A DNA stretch of 64,000 bases from Stenotrophomonas maltophilia. Its GTDB lineage: Bacteria > Pseudomonadota > Gammaproteobacteria > Xanthomonadales > Xanthomonadaceae. The notes under the pieces are model-generated. The model saw only the letters and a program-made list of their open reading frames with translations. It ran no database searches and was not told the origin of the DNA. How positions within the stretch are numbered: the stretch's first letter is position 1; each line of letters begins with the position of its first letter. The DNA lies in contig NZ_CP015612.1 of NCBI RefSeq assembly GCF_002138415.1, positions 1,776,001-1,840,000 on the forward strand. Reading direction: 5' to 3'. Shown in pieces: positions 40,817 to 50,028 of the stretch. A program made the translations under genes and the position numbers.

Positions 40817-42036
40817 TTGCGACCCAGCAACACCTCCAGATCCACCGCCTCGGCCATGGCCCGGTTGCCCGCATCGCCCGGGTGCAGGTGATCGCCGGAG
40901 TCGTAGGCGGCAGCCATCCGTGACGGATCGGCCGGGTCCCGCAGCGCGGCGTCCAGGTCGATCACCGCGTCAAACGGGCTGTCCGTGCGCAGCCAGGCAT
41001 TGAGCTGCTGGCGCAGGCTGTCCTTGTCCGGGTGGTAGTAGTCGTCCAGCGGCGTGCCGGGCAGGGCGCCGGCGAACGGTGTCAGCGTGACGCCCACGAC
41101 CCGAACGCCTCGGCGGCGGGCCTGTTCGGCCAAGGCGCGATACCCCGCCTGCAGTTCGGCCAGCGTGGGCCGGGCCTGGTTCCGGGCGAACGCGGTGCCG
41201 GGCCAGCTGATGTCGTTGATGCCGATCAGCACGATCACACTGGCCACGCCGGGCTGATCCAGTGCATCGCGCTGCAGGCGGGCCAGAACCGACTCGCCCA
41301 TGCCGTCGCGCAGCAGCCGCCCGCCGGAAATGCCGGCGTTGACCACAGCGATGCCCCGCGGTGCCAGACGCGCGGCCAGGTGGTCGGTCCAGCGCTGGTC
41401 CTGATCGAGGCTGGCGGTGGCGCCGTCGGTGATCGAGTCGCCGATCACCACCACGCTGCGTGCGCTGGCGGCGGCCTCGACCTCGATGCCGGCCAGGAAC
41501 AGGCGGGCAGTGGTGCTGCTGGCCCCGCTCAGAGCCTGGGCTAGGCTCTGGTTGCCGGGCGCAATCCAACTGCTCTGTCGACCCTCCCAATGAAACGTCT
41601 GCACCGGCGTCGGCCCGGGCACGAAGACACTGACCTGCAGCGCCTGCCGGTCATCCGTGGCCAGTGGCATCGGATCGCTCAGCCGTTCCTGCCCGGGGCC
41701 GATCAGCACCCCGGGCTGGCCGTCGAAACTGAGCGGCTGCGGGGTGGCTCCCGCACGTGCGGCCACGCTCGCCGCCCCGATCCGCAGCGGCTGGGTGCCG
41801 TAGGCGTTGCTCAACCGTATCCGCAGCCGAGGTCCGCCCAGGCTGATACGCGCTGTCTGGCGGAAGGTCTGGTCCTGAAGTGCGGCTGGGACAAGGGTCG
41901 GGAACAGGAACTCCGCTCCCCAGATCGGTTGCGGGCTGGCCTGCCAGCTGGCGACCCAGTGCGGGGCCGGGGCGGCGCTGGCAGCGCCGGACAGGGCGAT
42001 CAACACGGCGGCGGTGAGCAGGCTGAAGCGGTTCAT
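40729..42036 (-). CDS. Exported SGNH/GDSL-type hydrolase with a repeat-encoded tail
   Basis: A 435-residue secreted esterase: signal peptide (L-I-A-L-S-G-A-A-S-A), an N-terminal beta domain (to about 180) and an SGNH domain. Block I is V-V-V-I-G-D-S-I-T-D-G (nucleophile Ser), the Gly block is N-A-G-I-S-G-G, the Asn block is L-I-G-I-N-D-I, and the Asp-x-x-His block is D-H-L-H-P-G-D-A-G-N. The natural end is about residue 405; the last 28 or so residues (G-R-K-G-S-E-P-F-A-G-A-K-G-S-D-P) are encoded by the inverted repeat. It is divergent from a LysR gene that may regulate it. Confidence 0.92.
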   Translation of the reverse strand: MNRFSLLTAAVLIALSGAASAAPAPHWVASWQASPQPIWGAEFLFPTLVPAALQDQTFRQTARISLGGPRLRIRLSNAYGTQPLRIGAASVAARAGATPQPLSFDGQPGVLIGPGQERLSDPMPLATDDRQALQVSVFVPGPTPVQTFHWEGRQSSWIAPGNQSLAQALSGASSTTARLFLAGIEVEAAASARSVVVIGDSITDGATASLDQDQRWTDHLAARLAPRGIAVVNAGISGGRLLRDGMGESVLARLQRDALDQPGVASVIVLIGINDISWPGTAFARNQARPTLAELQAGYRALAEQARRRGVRVVGVTLTPFAGALPGTPLDDYYHPDKDSLRQQLNAWLRTDSPFDAVIDLDAALRDPADPSRMAAAYDSGDHLHPGDAGNRAMAEAVDLEVLLGRKGSEPFAGAKGSDPAGRLGSDPFPEGKGL

Positions 42037-42080
42037 CGGGCGGTCCAGAGTGGAGGGACGGCCATGGTGATTCCGCAGTG

Positions 42081-42121
42081 ATCTGTGAACTAGACTGCGC
42101 ATGGATAATCATCTGTGAACT
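42081..42121. promoter_or_regulatory. Two direct repeats between the esterase and lysR genes
   Basis: ATCTGTGAACT occurs at 42081-42091 and again at 42111-42121, exactly 30 bases apart (about three helical turns). They lie in the divergent intergenic region where the LysR protein would bind. The second copy ends 12 bases before the lysR ATG. Confidence 0.5.
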
Positions 42122-42133
42122 TTATTCATAGCC

Positions 42134-43051
42134 ATGGCGCGACCTGACATCAACCGATCCGGCGAACTGGAAGTGTTCGTGCGGGTGATCGAGACCGGTG
42201 GCTTCTCCGCCGCGGCCCGCACCCTGGACATGACGCCCTCGGCGGTCAGCAAGCTGGTGGCGCGGCTGGAGCAGCGGCTGGGTACGCGTCTGCTGCAGCG
42301 TTCCACCCGCCAGCTGCAGCTGACCCCGGAGGGCTGCGCGTTCTACGAGCGTGGCCTGCGCGTGCTCGCCGACCTGGAGGAGGCCGAGCGTTGCGCCAGC
42401 GCGCATGCCGAACCGCGCGGACGGCTGCGGGTCAATTCCAACGTGCCGTTCGGCCAGCATTTCCTGTTGCCGCTGCTGCCGGCGTTCCTCGAGCGCAACC
42501 CACAGGTCGGGGTGGACCTGACCTTGAATGACGAGGTGATCGACCTGCTCGAGCAGCGCACAGACGTGGCGGTGCGCGCCGGCCCACTGAAGAGCTCCAG
42601 CCTGGTGGCGCGACGGCTGGGCGCGACGCGGATGATGATCGTGGCCGCGCCGGCCTACGCGCAGCGTCATGGACTGCCGCGCAACGCTGAAGAGCTGCAG
42701 TCGCACAACCGGCTGGACATCGGTCATGCACGAGCGATGCAGGGCTGGCCATTGCTGCAGGACGGGCGCGAGCGGATGGTGCTGCCCAGTGGCAACGCCC
42801 GCGCCAGCAACGGCAACGCGCTGCGTCAGCTGGTGCTGGGGGGCCTGGGCATGGCGCGGCTGGCGACCTACCAGGTGCAGGAGGACATCGCCGCCGGGCG
42901 CCTGCTGCCGGTGCTGGAAGAGGCCAATCCCGGTGACCTGGAAGAGGTGCACGCGGTGTTCCTGGGGCAGGGTGGCTATCTGCCGCTGCGGGTGCGCGCG
43001 TTTCTTGATTTCCTGGTGGAGAACGTCGATCTGACACAGCCACGGGGATAG
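42134..43051 (+). CDS. LysR-family transcriptional regulator
   Basis: A 305-residue LysR protein: helix-turn-helix E-V-F-V-R-V-I-E-T-G-G-F-S-A-A-A-R-T-L-D-M-T-P-S (cited in part) followed by S-K-L-V-A-R-L-E-Q-R-L-G-T-R-L-L, and an effector domain with P-F-G-Q-H-F-L-L-P-L-L-P. It is divergent from the GDSL hydrolase with only 97 bases between starts, so it probably controls that gene and itself. The effector is unknown. Its TAG stop codon is part of the following palindromic repeat. Confidence 0.93.
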   Translation: MARPDINRSGELEVFVRVIETGGFSAAARTLDMTPSAVSKLVARLEQRLGTRLLQRSTRQLQLTPEGCAFYERGLRVLADLEEAERCASAHAEPRGRLRVNSNVPFGQHFLLPLLPAFLERNPQVGVDLTLNDEVIDLLEQRTDVAVRAGPLKSSSLVARRLGATRMMIVAAPAYAQRHGLPRNAEELQSHNRLDIGHARAMQGWPLLQDGRERMVLPSGNARASNGNALRQLVLGGLGMARLATYQVQEDIAAGRLLPVLEEANPGDLEEVHAVFLGQGGYLPLRVRAFLDFLVENVDLTQPRG

Positions 43052-43124
43052 TGCCGGCTGCTGGCCGGCAACCTCACGATCTTCGTTCACCTGTGTTGGG
43101 TTGCCGGCCAGCGGCCGGCACTAC
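43048..43124. repeat. Long inverted repeat (TAGTGCCGGC type)
   Basis: GTGCCGGCTGCTGGCCGGCAA and its inverted copy TTGCCGGCCAGCGGCCGGCAC flank a 25-base loop. It is a SMAG-like variant between the convergent lysR and recN genes. A further short GCC...TATGCTCGGC palindrome follows to about 43155. Confidence 0.75.
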
Positions 43125-43161
43125 CGCGCGGAAGCCGGGCCTATGCTCGGCTCGGGGGGCG

Positions 43162-44823
43162 TCAGACCTGTAGCAGCTTGCGGGCGGCGGCGCGCGCTTC
43201 CTTGCTCACTTCCACGCCGCCCAGCATGCGCGCCAGCTCTTCCTCGCGCGCCTTGGTGTCCAGCTTTTCCACCGCGCTCTGGGTCATGCCTTCCACCGGC
43301 GCCTTGCTGACCCGGTAGTGGGCATGGCCCTTGGAGGCGACCTGCGGCAGGTGGGTCACGCACAGCACCTGGCGCTTCTCGCCAAGGGCGCGCAGCTTCT
43401 GGCCGACGATGTCCGCCACCGCGCCGCCGATGCCGGAGTCAACCTCGTCGAACACCATGGTCGGCACCGCATCCAGGTCCAGCGCGGCCACTTCGATGGC
43501 CAGCGAGATGCGCGACAGTTCGCCGCCCGAGGCCACCTTGCGCAGGGCGCGGGGCGGCTGGCCGGCGTTGGCCGCGACCAGGAACTCCACCCGTTCGGCA
43601 CCCTGCGGGTCGGGCTTGCCGGCGTCCTGCGGTTCCAGCTCGATCAGGAACTGGCCGCCGCCCATGCCGAGCTCGGCGATGATGCCGGTCGTGGTGGCCG
43701 ACAGTTCGGCCGCAGCGCTGCGACGGCTGGCGGTCAGCACTTCGGCCTGTGCGCGCCAGGCGGCGGCGGCCTTGTCGATCTCGCCGGCCAGGCGCTGCAG
43801 GCGTTCGTCGGCGCCGCGCAACTGCTCCACTTCGGCATGCATGCGCTCGCGCTGCGCGCCCAGCTCGTCCATCGGCACGCGGTGCTTGCGGGCCAGGTCG
43901 TGCAGGCGGCCGAGGCGGCGCTCGTTCTCCTCGAACTGTTCCGGGTCGGCGTCGAGGTCGTCGTGCACCCGGTCCAGCAGCGACAGGGCTTCATGCAGTT
44001 GGATCGAGGCGTTCTCGATCAGGCCGTCCACCTCGCCCAGGCGCGGATCGTGTTCGATCAGGCGCGACAGTTCGTGGCGCACCTGCTGCAGCAGGTCCAG
44101 CGCGGAACTGCCGTCGTCGCCGTTGAGCTGGTTGCTGGCCGCCTGGCAGGCGCTCAGCAGGGCGCTGGCATGGGCCTGGCGGCGGTGGCTGGCACCGAGC
44201 GCCACGATCGACTCCGGTTCCAGGTCTTCGCGGTCCAGTTCGCGCAGCTGGTGTTCCAGGAAGCCGATCCGGTCACTGACGTCGCCCTGTTGCGACAGCG
44301 CCAGCGATTCATCGACCAGAGCCTGCCAGGCCGCAGCGGCGCGGCGCACCTGGCGGCGCTCGTTCTCGTTGCCGGCATAAGCATCCAGCAGGGCCAGCTG
44401 CGACGGGCGCGTCAGCAGGGCCTGCTGTTCGTGCTGGCCGTGGATCTCCACCAGCAGCGAGGCCAGGTCGCCCAGCTGGGCCAGGGTCACCGGGCGGCCA
44501 TTGATCCACGCCCGCGAACCGCCATCGGCTCGGATCACGCGGCGCAGCTGGCACTGTTCCTCGTCGTCCAGCTCGTTGTCGGCCAGCCACTGGCGCGCGG
44601 CCTGCAGCTGGTCCAGCGCGAACTCGGCCGAAAGCTCGGCGCGCGCGGCGCCGTGGCGGACCACGCCGCTGTCGGCGCGCAGGCCGGACAGGAAGCCCAG
44701 CGCGTCGACCATGAGTGACTTGCCGGCGCCGGTCTCGCCTGAAACCACAGTCATGCCTGGCCCGAACTCCAGTTCGGTGGCGCGGACGACGGCGAAATCC
44801 TTGATCGAAAGATGTCTGAGCAT
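43162..44823 (-). CDS. recN: DNA repair protein RecN
   Basis: A 553-residue SMC-like ATPase for double-strand break repair. The N-terminus M-L-R-H-L-S-I-K-D-F-A-V-V leads to Walker A G-E-T-G-A-G-K-S, and a central coiled coil is rich in Arg, Glu and Leu. The C-terminal ABC half has A-S-G-G-E-L-S-R-I-S-L-A-I-E (signature), M-V-F-D-E-V-D-S-G-I-G-G (Walker B, D-loop) and V-T-H-L-P-Q-V-A. Full length for the family. It is divergent from hrcA, as in other gammaproteobacteria. Large antisense frames here are shadows. Confidence 0.97.
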   Translation of the reverse strand: MLRHLSIKDFAVVRATELEFGPGMTVVSGETGAGKSLMVDALGFLSGLRADSGVVRHGAARAELSAEFALDQLQAARQWLADNELDDEEQCQLRRVIRADGGSRAWINGRPVTLAQLGDLASLLVEIHGQHEQQALLTRPSQLALLDAYAGNENERRQVRRAAAAWQALVDESLALSQQGDVSDRIGFLEHQLRELDREDLEPESIVALGASHRRQAHASALLSACQAASNQLNGDDGSSALDLLQQVRHELSRLIEHDPRLGEVDGLIENASIQLHEALSLLDRVHDDLDADPEQFEENERRLGRLHDLARKHRVPMDELGAQRERMHAEVEQLRGADERLQRLAGEIDKAAAAWRAQAEVLTASRRSAAAELSATTTGIIAELGMGGGQFLIELEPQDAGKPDPQGAERVEFLVAANAGQPPRALRKVASGGELSRISLAIEVAALDLDAVPTMVFDEVDSGIGGAVADIVGQKLRALGEKRQVLCVTHLPQVASKGHAHYRVSKAPVEGMTQSAVEKLDTKAREEELARMLGGVEVSKEARAAARKLLQV

Positions 44824-44938
44824 GGGTAAGGGGGTATCAGCAGCCGCGCAACGCTAGCACGCGCGCGAGGGAGGTCCAATGACTTGCCAAGGTGATGCGC
44901 CGCCATTATCTAGTGTCCGTGTCTCACAGGTTGATTCC

Positions 44939-46003
44939 ATGCACGGTTCTCCCGACCAGCTTGCCCCGCGTGCGCGCCATCTGCTGCGCACGCTGATTGC
45001 GCGTTACATCCAGGACGGTGAGCCGGTTGGCTCGCAGACGCTGGCGCGCGTGGCCGGCCTGGAGGTCAGCCCGGCCACCATCCGCAACATCCTTGGCGAC
45101 CTGGAAGACCTGGGGCTGCTGGCGTCGCCGCACACCTCGGCCGGACGCATCCCGACCGCACACGGTTACCGGGTGTTTGTCGACAGCCTGCTGCAGATGC
45201 AGCCGCCGGGCGAGGGTGAGCTGGCCCGGTTGCGCCAGGAACTGGCCGGCGGCGGCAGCACCCAGGCCCTGCTCGGCAGCGCCTCGGAGCTGCTGTCGGC
45301 GATGAGCCACTTCGTCGGCGTGGTCAGCGCGCCGCGGCGCGAGCAGTTCGCCTTCCGCCAGATCGATTTCGTGGCGCTGGACGGGCGCCGGGTGCTGGCG
45401 ATCCTGGTGTTTGCCGACAACGAGGTGCAGAACCGGGTCATCGAGACCCGCCAGGAGTTCGCGCCGGGCCAGCTGGAACAGGTCGCCAACTACCTCAACG
45501 CGCATTTTGCCGGCCTGCCGATGGCCGAGATCCGCACCCGCCTGCTGCTGGAGCTGCGCGATGCCCGTTCCGAGCTGGAGCAGCTGCTGGCGCACAGCAT
45601 CGAGCTGGCCGAGCAGGCCCTGCAGCCGGCCGCCGACGACATGCTGGTGGCCGGCCAGACCCGTTTGATGGGGGTGCAGGACCTGTCCGACCTGGAGCGC
45701 CTGCGCGAGCTGTTCGAGCTGTTCTCCAGCAAGCGCGAGATCCTGCAGCTGCTGGAGCGGACCATCCAGGCCCCGGGCGTGCGCATCTTCATCGGCGAAG
45801 AGACCGGGATGATGCCGTTACAGGGCGTCTCGCTGGTCACCGCCCCGTACACCGCCAACGGCCAGGTACTGGGCGTGCTGGGCGTGATCGGCCCCAAGCG
45901 GATGGCCTACGACCGCATGATCCCGCTGGTGCAGGCCACCGCCGATGTGCTCGGCGCGGCCTTTTCACCGGCCGGGCGCACTCCCGGAACATCCGACGCT
46001 TGA
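44939..46003 (+). CDS. hrcA: Heat-inducible transcription repressor HrcA
   Basis: A 354-residue HrcA: N-terminal winged helix (A-R-H-L-L-R-T-L-I-A-R-Y-I-Q-D-G-E-P-V-G-S-Q-T-L, cited in part; S-P-A-T-I-R-N-I-L-G-D-L-E) and H-T-S-A-G-R-I-P-T, plus a GAF-like domain ending I-G-P-K-R-M-A-Y-D-R-M-I-P-L-V. It represses groESL-type operons at CIRCE sites. ATG 44939 starts the family sequence. It is the first gene of hrcA-grpE-dnaK-dnaJ; no CIRCE element is visible upstream here. Confidence 0.95.
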   Translation: MHGSPDQLAPRARHLLRTLIARYIQDGEPVGSQTLARVAGLEVSPATIRNILGDLEDLGLLASPHTSAGRIPTAHGYRVFVDSLLQMQPPGEGELARLRQELAGGGSTQALLGSASELLSAMSHFVGVVSAPRREQFAFRQIDFVALDGRRVLAILVFADNEVQNRVIETRQEFAPGQLEQVANYLNAHFAGLPMAEIRTRLLLELRDARSELEQLLAHSIELAEQALQPAADDMLVAGQTRLMGVQDLSDLERLRELFELFSSKREILQLLERTIQAPGVRIFIGEETGMMPLQGVSLVTAPYTANGQVLGVLGVIGPKRMAYDRMIPLVQATADVLGAAFSPAGRTPGTSDA

Positions 46004-46066
46004 AACGCAGCATCCCGCCCACACTAGGGTGGGTGGAGGCGGAGAGTGACCGCCAGGGACCCAGAC

Positions 46067-46582
46067 ATGAACCACGAACAGCCAGATATCGAATCCCAGC
46101 AGAGTGCCGCTGATGCGGCTGCCGCCGCCGGCGTCAATGACGAAGTGGAGCGCCTGCGCGCCGAAGTCGAGCAGATCAAGGCCGATGCGCTGCGTGAGCG
46201 CGCCGACCTGGAGAACCAGCGCAAGCGCGTGGCCCGTGACATCGAGCAGGCCCGCAAGTTCGCCAACGAGAAGCTGCTGGGCGAGCTGCTGCCGGTGTTC
46301 GACAGCCTGGATGCCGGCCTGAAGGCCGCGGGCGACGACCCGCATCCGCTGCGCGAAGGCCTGGAGCTGACCTACAAGCAGCTGCTGAAGGTCGCTGCCG
46401 ATAATGGCCTGGTCCTGCTGGACCCGACTGGCCAGCCGTTCAACCCGGAACACCACCAGGCCATCAGCCAGGTGCCGGCCCCGGGCGCGGCCCCCGGCAG
46501 CGTGGTGACCGTGTTCCAGAAGGGCTACCTGCTAAACGAGCGCCTGCTGCGGCCGGCGCTGGTGGTGGTGGCCGCCGATTGA
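46067..46582 (+). CDS. grpE: Nucleotide exchange factor GrpE
   Basis: A 171-residue GrpE: acidic N-terminus, long coiled coil ([20 protein letters not shown]), N-Q-R-K-R-V-A-R-D, and C-terminal beta domain with N-P-E-H-H-Q-A-I-S and [20 protein letters not shown] (cited in part). It releases ADP from DnaK. ATG 46067 with AGGGA upstream is preferred over an in-frame GTG at 46046. Confidence 0.95.
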   Translation: MNHEQPDIESQQSAADAAAAAGVNDEVERLRAEVEQIKADALRERADLENQRKRVARDIEQARKFANEKLLGELLPVFDSLDAGLKAAGDDPHPLREGLELTYKQLLKVAADNGLVLLDPTGQPFNPEHHQAISQVPAPGAAPGSVVTVFQKGYLLNERLLRPALVVVAAD

Positions 46583-46672
46583 TCGATCGGGCCGGGTGAT
46601 GCCCGGCCCCGGTCGAGCCAGGCCATGCCTGGCAAGGTTTTCCAGGCGCTGAACACAGCGTTCGGGAGATGG

Positions 46673-46701
46673 CTTGAATGTTCCACGAGCCTCCCCCACA
46701 T
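46673..46701 (+). promoter_or_regulatory. Putative sigma-32 promoter before dnaK
   Basis: CTTGAA (46673-46678), 15 bases, then CCCCACAT (46694-46701) resembles the heat-shock sigma-32 consensus CTTGAAA/CCCCATNT. It lies 64 bases before the dnaK ATG and would give heat-induced dnaK-dnaJ expression separate from hrcA-grpE. Confidence 0.5.
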
Positions 46702-46764
46702 CGTATTCATCCACCGGCCGAGCGGCCGGACTGACCCCAACAAGCATCCTCAGGAGTCTCCCCC

Positions 46765-48690
46765 ATGGGCAAGATCATTGGTATCGACCTCGGCACCACC
46801 AACTCGTGCGTGGCGATCATGGACGGCGGCAAGGCCCGCGTCATCGAGAATTCGGAAGGCGATCGCACCACCCCGTCGATCGTCGCCTACACCAAGGACG
46901 GCGAAGTCCTGGTCGGCGCCTCGGCCAAGCGCCAGGCCGTGACCAACCCGAAGAACACCTTCTACGCGGTGAAGCGCCTGATCGGCCGCAAGTTCACCGA
47001 CGCCGAAGTGCAGAAGGACATCGCCCACGTCCCGTACGGCATCCTGGCCCATGACAATGGCGACGCTTGGGTGTCGACCAGCGACGGCAAGAAGATGGCC
47101 CCGCAGGAAATCTCGGCCAAGGTGCTGGAAAAGATGAAGAAGACCGCCGAGGACTTCCTCGGTGAGAAGGTCTCCGAAGCGGTCATCACCGTGCCGGCCT
47201 ACTTCAACGACAGCCAGCGCCAGGCGACCAAGGACGCTGGCCGCATTGCCGGTCTGGACGTCAAGCGCATCATCAACGAGCCGACCGCGGCTGCGCTGGC
47301 CTATGGCCTGGACAAGGGCGACAACAAGGATCGCAAGATCGTGGTGTACGACCTGGGCGGCGGCACCTTCGACGTCTCGGTGATCGAGATCGCCAACGTC
47401 GACGGCGAAAAGCAGTTCGAAGTGCTGGCCACCAACGGCGACACCTTCCTGGGCGGCGAAGACTTCGACAACCGCGTCATCGAGTACCTGGTTGAAGAGT
47501 TCAACAAGGACCAGGGCATCGACCTGCGCAAGGATCCGCTGGCCCTGCAGCGCCTGAAGGACGCTGCCGAGCGCGCCAAGATCGAGCTGTCCAGCGCCCA
47601 GCAGACCGAAGTGAACCTGCCGTACGTCACCGCTGACGCGTCGGGTCCGAAGCACCTGAACATCAAGCTGACCCGCGCCAAGCTGGAAGCGCTGGTGGAC
47701 GACCTGATCAAGAAGTCGATCGAGCCGTGCCGCGTCGCCCTGAACGATGCCGGCCTGCGTTCGAGCGACATCAGCGAAGTGATCCTGGTCGGTGGTCAGA
47801 CCCGCATGCCGAAGGTGCAGCAGGCGGTGACCGAGTTCTTCGGCAAGGAACCGCGCAAGGACGTCAACCCGGACGAAGCCGTGGCACTGGGTGCGGCGAT
47901 CCAGGGCGGCGTGCTGGGCGGCGACGTCAAGGACGTGCTGCTGCTGGACGTGACCCCGCTGTCGCTGGGCATCGAAACCATGGGCGGCGTGTTCACCAAG
48001 ATCATCGAGAAGAACACCACCATCCCGACCAAGGCCTCGCAGGTGTTCTCCACCGCCGAGGACAACCAGTCGGCCGTGACCGTGCACGTGCTGCAGGGTG
48101 AGCGCGAACAGGCCCGCTTCAACAAGTCGCTGGCCAAGTTCGACCTGTCCGGCATCGAGCCGGCCCCGCGTGGCCTGCCGCAGGTGGAAGTGTCCTTCGA
48201 CATCGACGCCAACGGCATCCTGCACGTGTCGGCCAAGGACAAGAAGACCAACAAGGAACAGAAGGTCGAGATCAAGGCCGGTTCGGGCCTGTCCGAGGAA
48301 GAGATCGCGCGCATGGTCGCCGACGCGGAAGCCAACCGCGAAGAAGACAAGAAGTTCCAGGAACTGGTGCAGGCCCGCAACCAGGCCGACGCCCTGATCC
48401 ACGGCACCCGCAGCGCCATCACCGAGCACGGCAGCAAGGTCGGCGGCGATGTCATCGGCAAGGTCGAGGCGGCGCTGGCCGACCTGGAAACCGCGATGAA
48501 GGGTGACGACAAGGCACAGATCGAAGCCAAGTCGAAGGCACTGGAAGAAGCCGGCCAGTCGCTGTTCGCCGCTGCTTCGGCCGACCAGGGCGGTGCCGCC
48601 CCGGGTGCCGACGCTGGCAATGCGGGCAAGCCGCAGGATGACGTGGTGGACGCCGAGTTCACCGAAGTCAAGGACGACAAGAAGTCCTGA
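46765..48690 (+). CDS. dnaK: Chaperone DnaK (Hsp70)
   Basis: A 641-residue Hsp70: [12 protein letters not shown] (phosphate 1), [14 protein letters not shown] (phosphate 2), L-V-G-G-Q-T-R-M-P (adenosine), the interdomain linker D-V-L-L-L-D-V-T-P, and a substrate domain ending E-F-T-E-V-K-D. It folds and protects proteins with DnaJ and GrpE. GGAGTCTC precedes the ATG. The 655-codon antisense frame (46750-48717) is the well-known shadow of dnaK genes. Confidence 0.98.
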   Translation: MGKIIGIDLGTTNSCVAIMDGGKARVIENSEGDRTTPSIVAYTKDGEVLVGASAKRQAVTNPKNTFYAVKRLIGRKFTDAEVQKDIAHVPYGILAHDNGDAWVSTSDGKKMAPQEISAKVLEKMKKTAEDFLGEKVSEAVITVPAYFNDSQRQATKDAGRIAGLDVKRIINEPTAAALAYGLDKGDNKDRKIVVYDLGGGTFDVSVIEIANVDGEKQFEVLATNGDTFLGGEDFDNRVIEYLVEEFNKDQGIDLRKDPLALQRLKDAAERAKIELSSAQQTEVNLPYVTADASGPKHLNIKLTRAKLEALVDDLIKKSIEPCRVALNDAGLRSSDISEVILVGGQTRMPKVQQAVTEFFGKEPRKDVNPDEAVALGAAIQGGVLGGDVKDVLLLDVTPLSLGIETMGGVFTKIIEKNTTIPTKASQVFSTAEDNQSAVTVHVLQGEREQARFNKSLAKFDLSGIEPAPRGLPQVEVSFDIDANGILHVSAKDKKTNKEQKVEIKAGSGLSEEEIARMVADAEANREEDKKFQELVQARNQADALIHGTRSAITEHGSKVGGDVIGKVEAALADLETAMKGDDKAQIEAKSKALEEAGQSLFAAASADQGGAAPGADAGNAGKPQDDVVDAEFTEVKDDKKS

Positions 48691-48701
48691 TCCGGACCGA
48701 C

Positions 48702-48728
48702 ACGGGACGCTGGCCATCAGCGTCCCGT
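48702..48728 (+). other. Perfect hairpin between dnaK and dnaJ
   Basis: ACGGGACGCTG-GCCAT-CAGCGTCCCGT, an 11-bp stem 12 bases after the dnaK stop. No T-run follows; it probably stabilises dnaK mRNA and lowers readthrough into dnaJ. Confidence 0.6.
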
Positions 48729-48844
48729 TGTCGCATCAGGGTCCTGACCGCCCACCGGCGTGTCGGGGCGCCCGACGCAAGAGCGGACCTGGTTCCGCTC
48801 TTCCGCTTTGACGAATCCCGACTTTCCGGAACCCGATTCACGAT

Positions 48845-49969
48845 ATGAGCAAGCGCGATTACTACGAAGTGCTGGGCGTTGCCCGCACCGCCACCGACGA
48901 CGAGCTGAAGAAGGCCTACCGTCGCTGCGCGATGAAGTTCCACCCGGACCGCAACCCGGGTGATGCGGCGGCCGAAGCCTCCTTCAAGGAGTGCAAGGAA
49001 GCCTACGAAGTGCTGTCCGACGGCAACAAGCGCCGCATGTACGACAGCCACGGCCACGCCGCCTTCGAGCACGGCATGGGCGGTGGCGGCCCGGGCGGCC
49101 CGGACATGAACGATATCTTCGGCGATATCTTCGGCAACATCTTTGGCGGTGGCGGCGGTGGTCCGCGCCAGGCCCGTCGCGGTGCCGACATCGGCTACGT
49201 GATGGAGCTGGACCTGGAAGAAGCCGTGCGCGGCGTCGAGCGCCGCATCGAGATTCCGACCCTGGCCGAGTGCGGCGACTGCGATGGCAGTGGCTCCGAG
49301 GACGGCAAGGTCGAGACCTGCAACGTGTGCCATGGCCGTGGCCAGGTGCGCATCCAGCGCGGCATCTTCGCCATGCAGCAGGCCTGCCACAACTGCGGCG
49401 GCCGTGGCCAGATCATCGCCAAGCCCTGCAAGACCTGCCACGGCAACGGTCGTGTCGAGGAAGACAAGGTGCTGTCGGTGAAGGTGCCGGCGGGCGTCGA
49501 TACCGGCGACCGCATCCGCCTGCAGGGCGAAGGCGAGGCCGGCCCGGCCGGTACGCCGCCGGGTGACCTGTACGTGGAAGTGCGCGTGCGCGAGCATGCG
49601 ATCTTCCAGCGCGATGGCGACGACCTGCACTGCGAAGTGCCGATCCGCATCTCCCAGGCGGCACTGGGCGATACCGTGCGCGTGGCTACCCTGGGCGGCG
49701 AAGCGGAGATCCGCATCCCGGCCGAGACCCAGACCGGCAAGCTGTTCCGCCTGCGTGGCAAAGGCGTGCGTTCGGTGCGCAGCCGTAGCGAAGGCGACCT
49801 GTACTGCCGCGTGGTGGTGGAGACCCCGGTCAACCTCACCAACGAGCAGCGCAAGCTGCTGGAACAGTTCGAAGCCACCTTCGTTGGCGAGGAAGCGCGC
49901 AAGCATTCGCCGAAGTCGGCCACCTTCATGGATGGCGTGAAGGGCTTCTGGGACCGGATGACGTCCTGA
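48845..49969 (+). CDS. dnaJ: Co-chaperone DnaJ (Hsp40)
   Basis: A 374-residue type I DnaJ: J domain with the K-F-H-P-D-R-N loop, a Gly/Phe-rich region (G-M-G-G-G-G-P-G-G and [13 protein letters not shown]), four zinc repeats ([32 protein letters not shown]) and the C-terminal substrate domain. It delivers clients to DnaK and stimulates its ATPase. It is followed by a terminator. Confidence 0.98.
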   Translation: MSKRDYYEVLGVARTATDDELKKAYRRCAMKFHPDRNPGDAAAEASFKECKEAYEVLSDGNKRRMYDSHGHAAFEHGMGGGGPGGPDMNDIFGDIFGNIFGGGGGGPRQARRGADIGYVMELDLEEAVRGVERRIEIPTLAECGDCDGSGSEDGKVETCNVCHGRGQVRIQRGIFAMQQACHNCGGRGQIIAKPCKTCHGNGRVEEDKVLSVKVPAGVDTGDRIRLQGEGEAGPAGTPPGDLYVEVRVREHAIFQRDGDDLHCEVPIRISQAALGDTVRVATLGGEAEIRIPAETQTGKLFRLRGKGVRSVRSRSEGDLYCRVVVETPVNLTNEQRKLLEQFEATFVGEEARKHSPKSATFMDGVKGFWDRMTS

Positions 49970-49996
49970 GTTTTCAACGCAAACGTTGAACGGCAG

Positions 49997-50024
49997 CGCC
50001 GGGCCATGCCCGGCGTTTTCGTTT
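49997..50024 (+). terminator. Terminator after dnaJ
   Basis: CGCCGGGC-CAT-GCCCGGCG followed by TTTTCGTTT, about 28 bases after the dnaJ stop. It also lies at the end of the convergent araC-type gene. Confidence 0.88.
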
Positions 50025-50028
50025 GCGG

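Noticed and set aside
43318..44718. 466-codon frame antisense to recN
   Set aside because: No family motif, and recN on the other strand is complete.
44824..44938. CIRCE element upstream of hrcA
   Set aside because: No TTAGCACTC-N9-GAGTGCTAA-like repeat could be found; GCTAGCACG is only a partial chance match.
46750..48717. 655-codon frame antisense to dnaK
   Set aside because: A well-known shadow of dnaK genes; composition is that of a codon-bias artefact and the sense strand is an intact chaperone.
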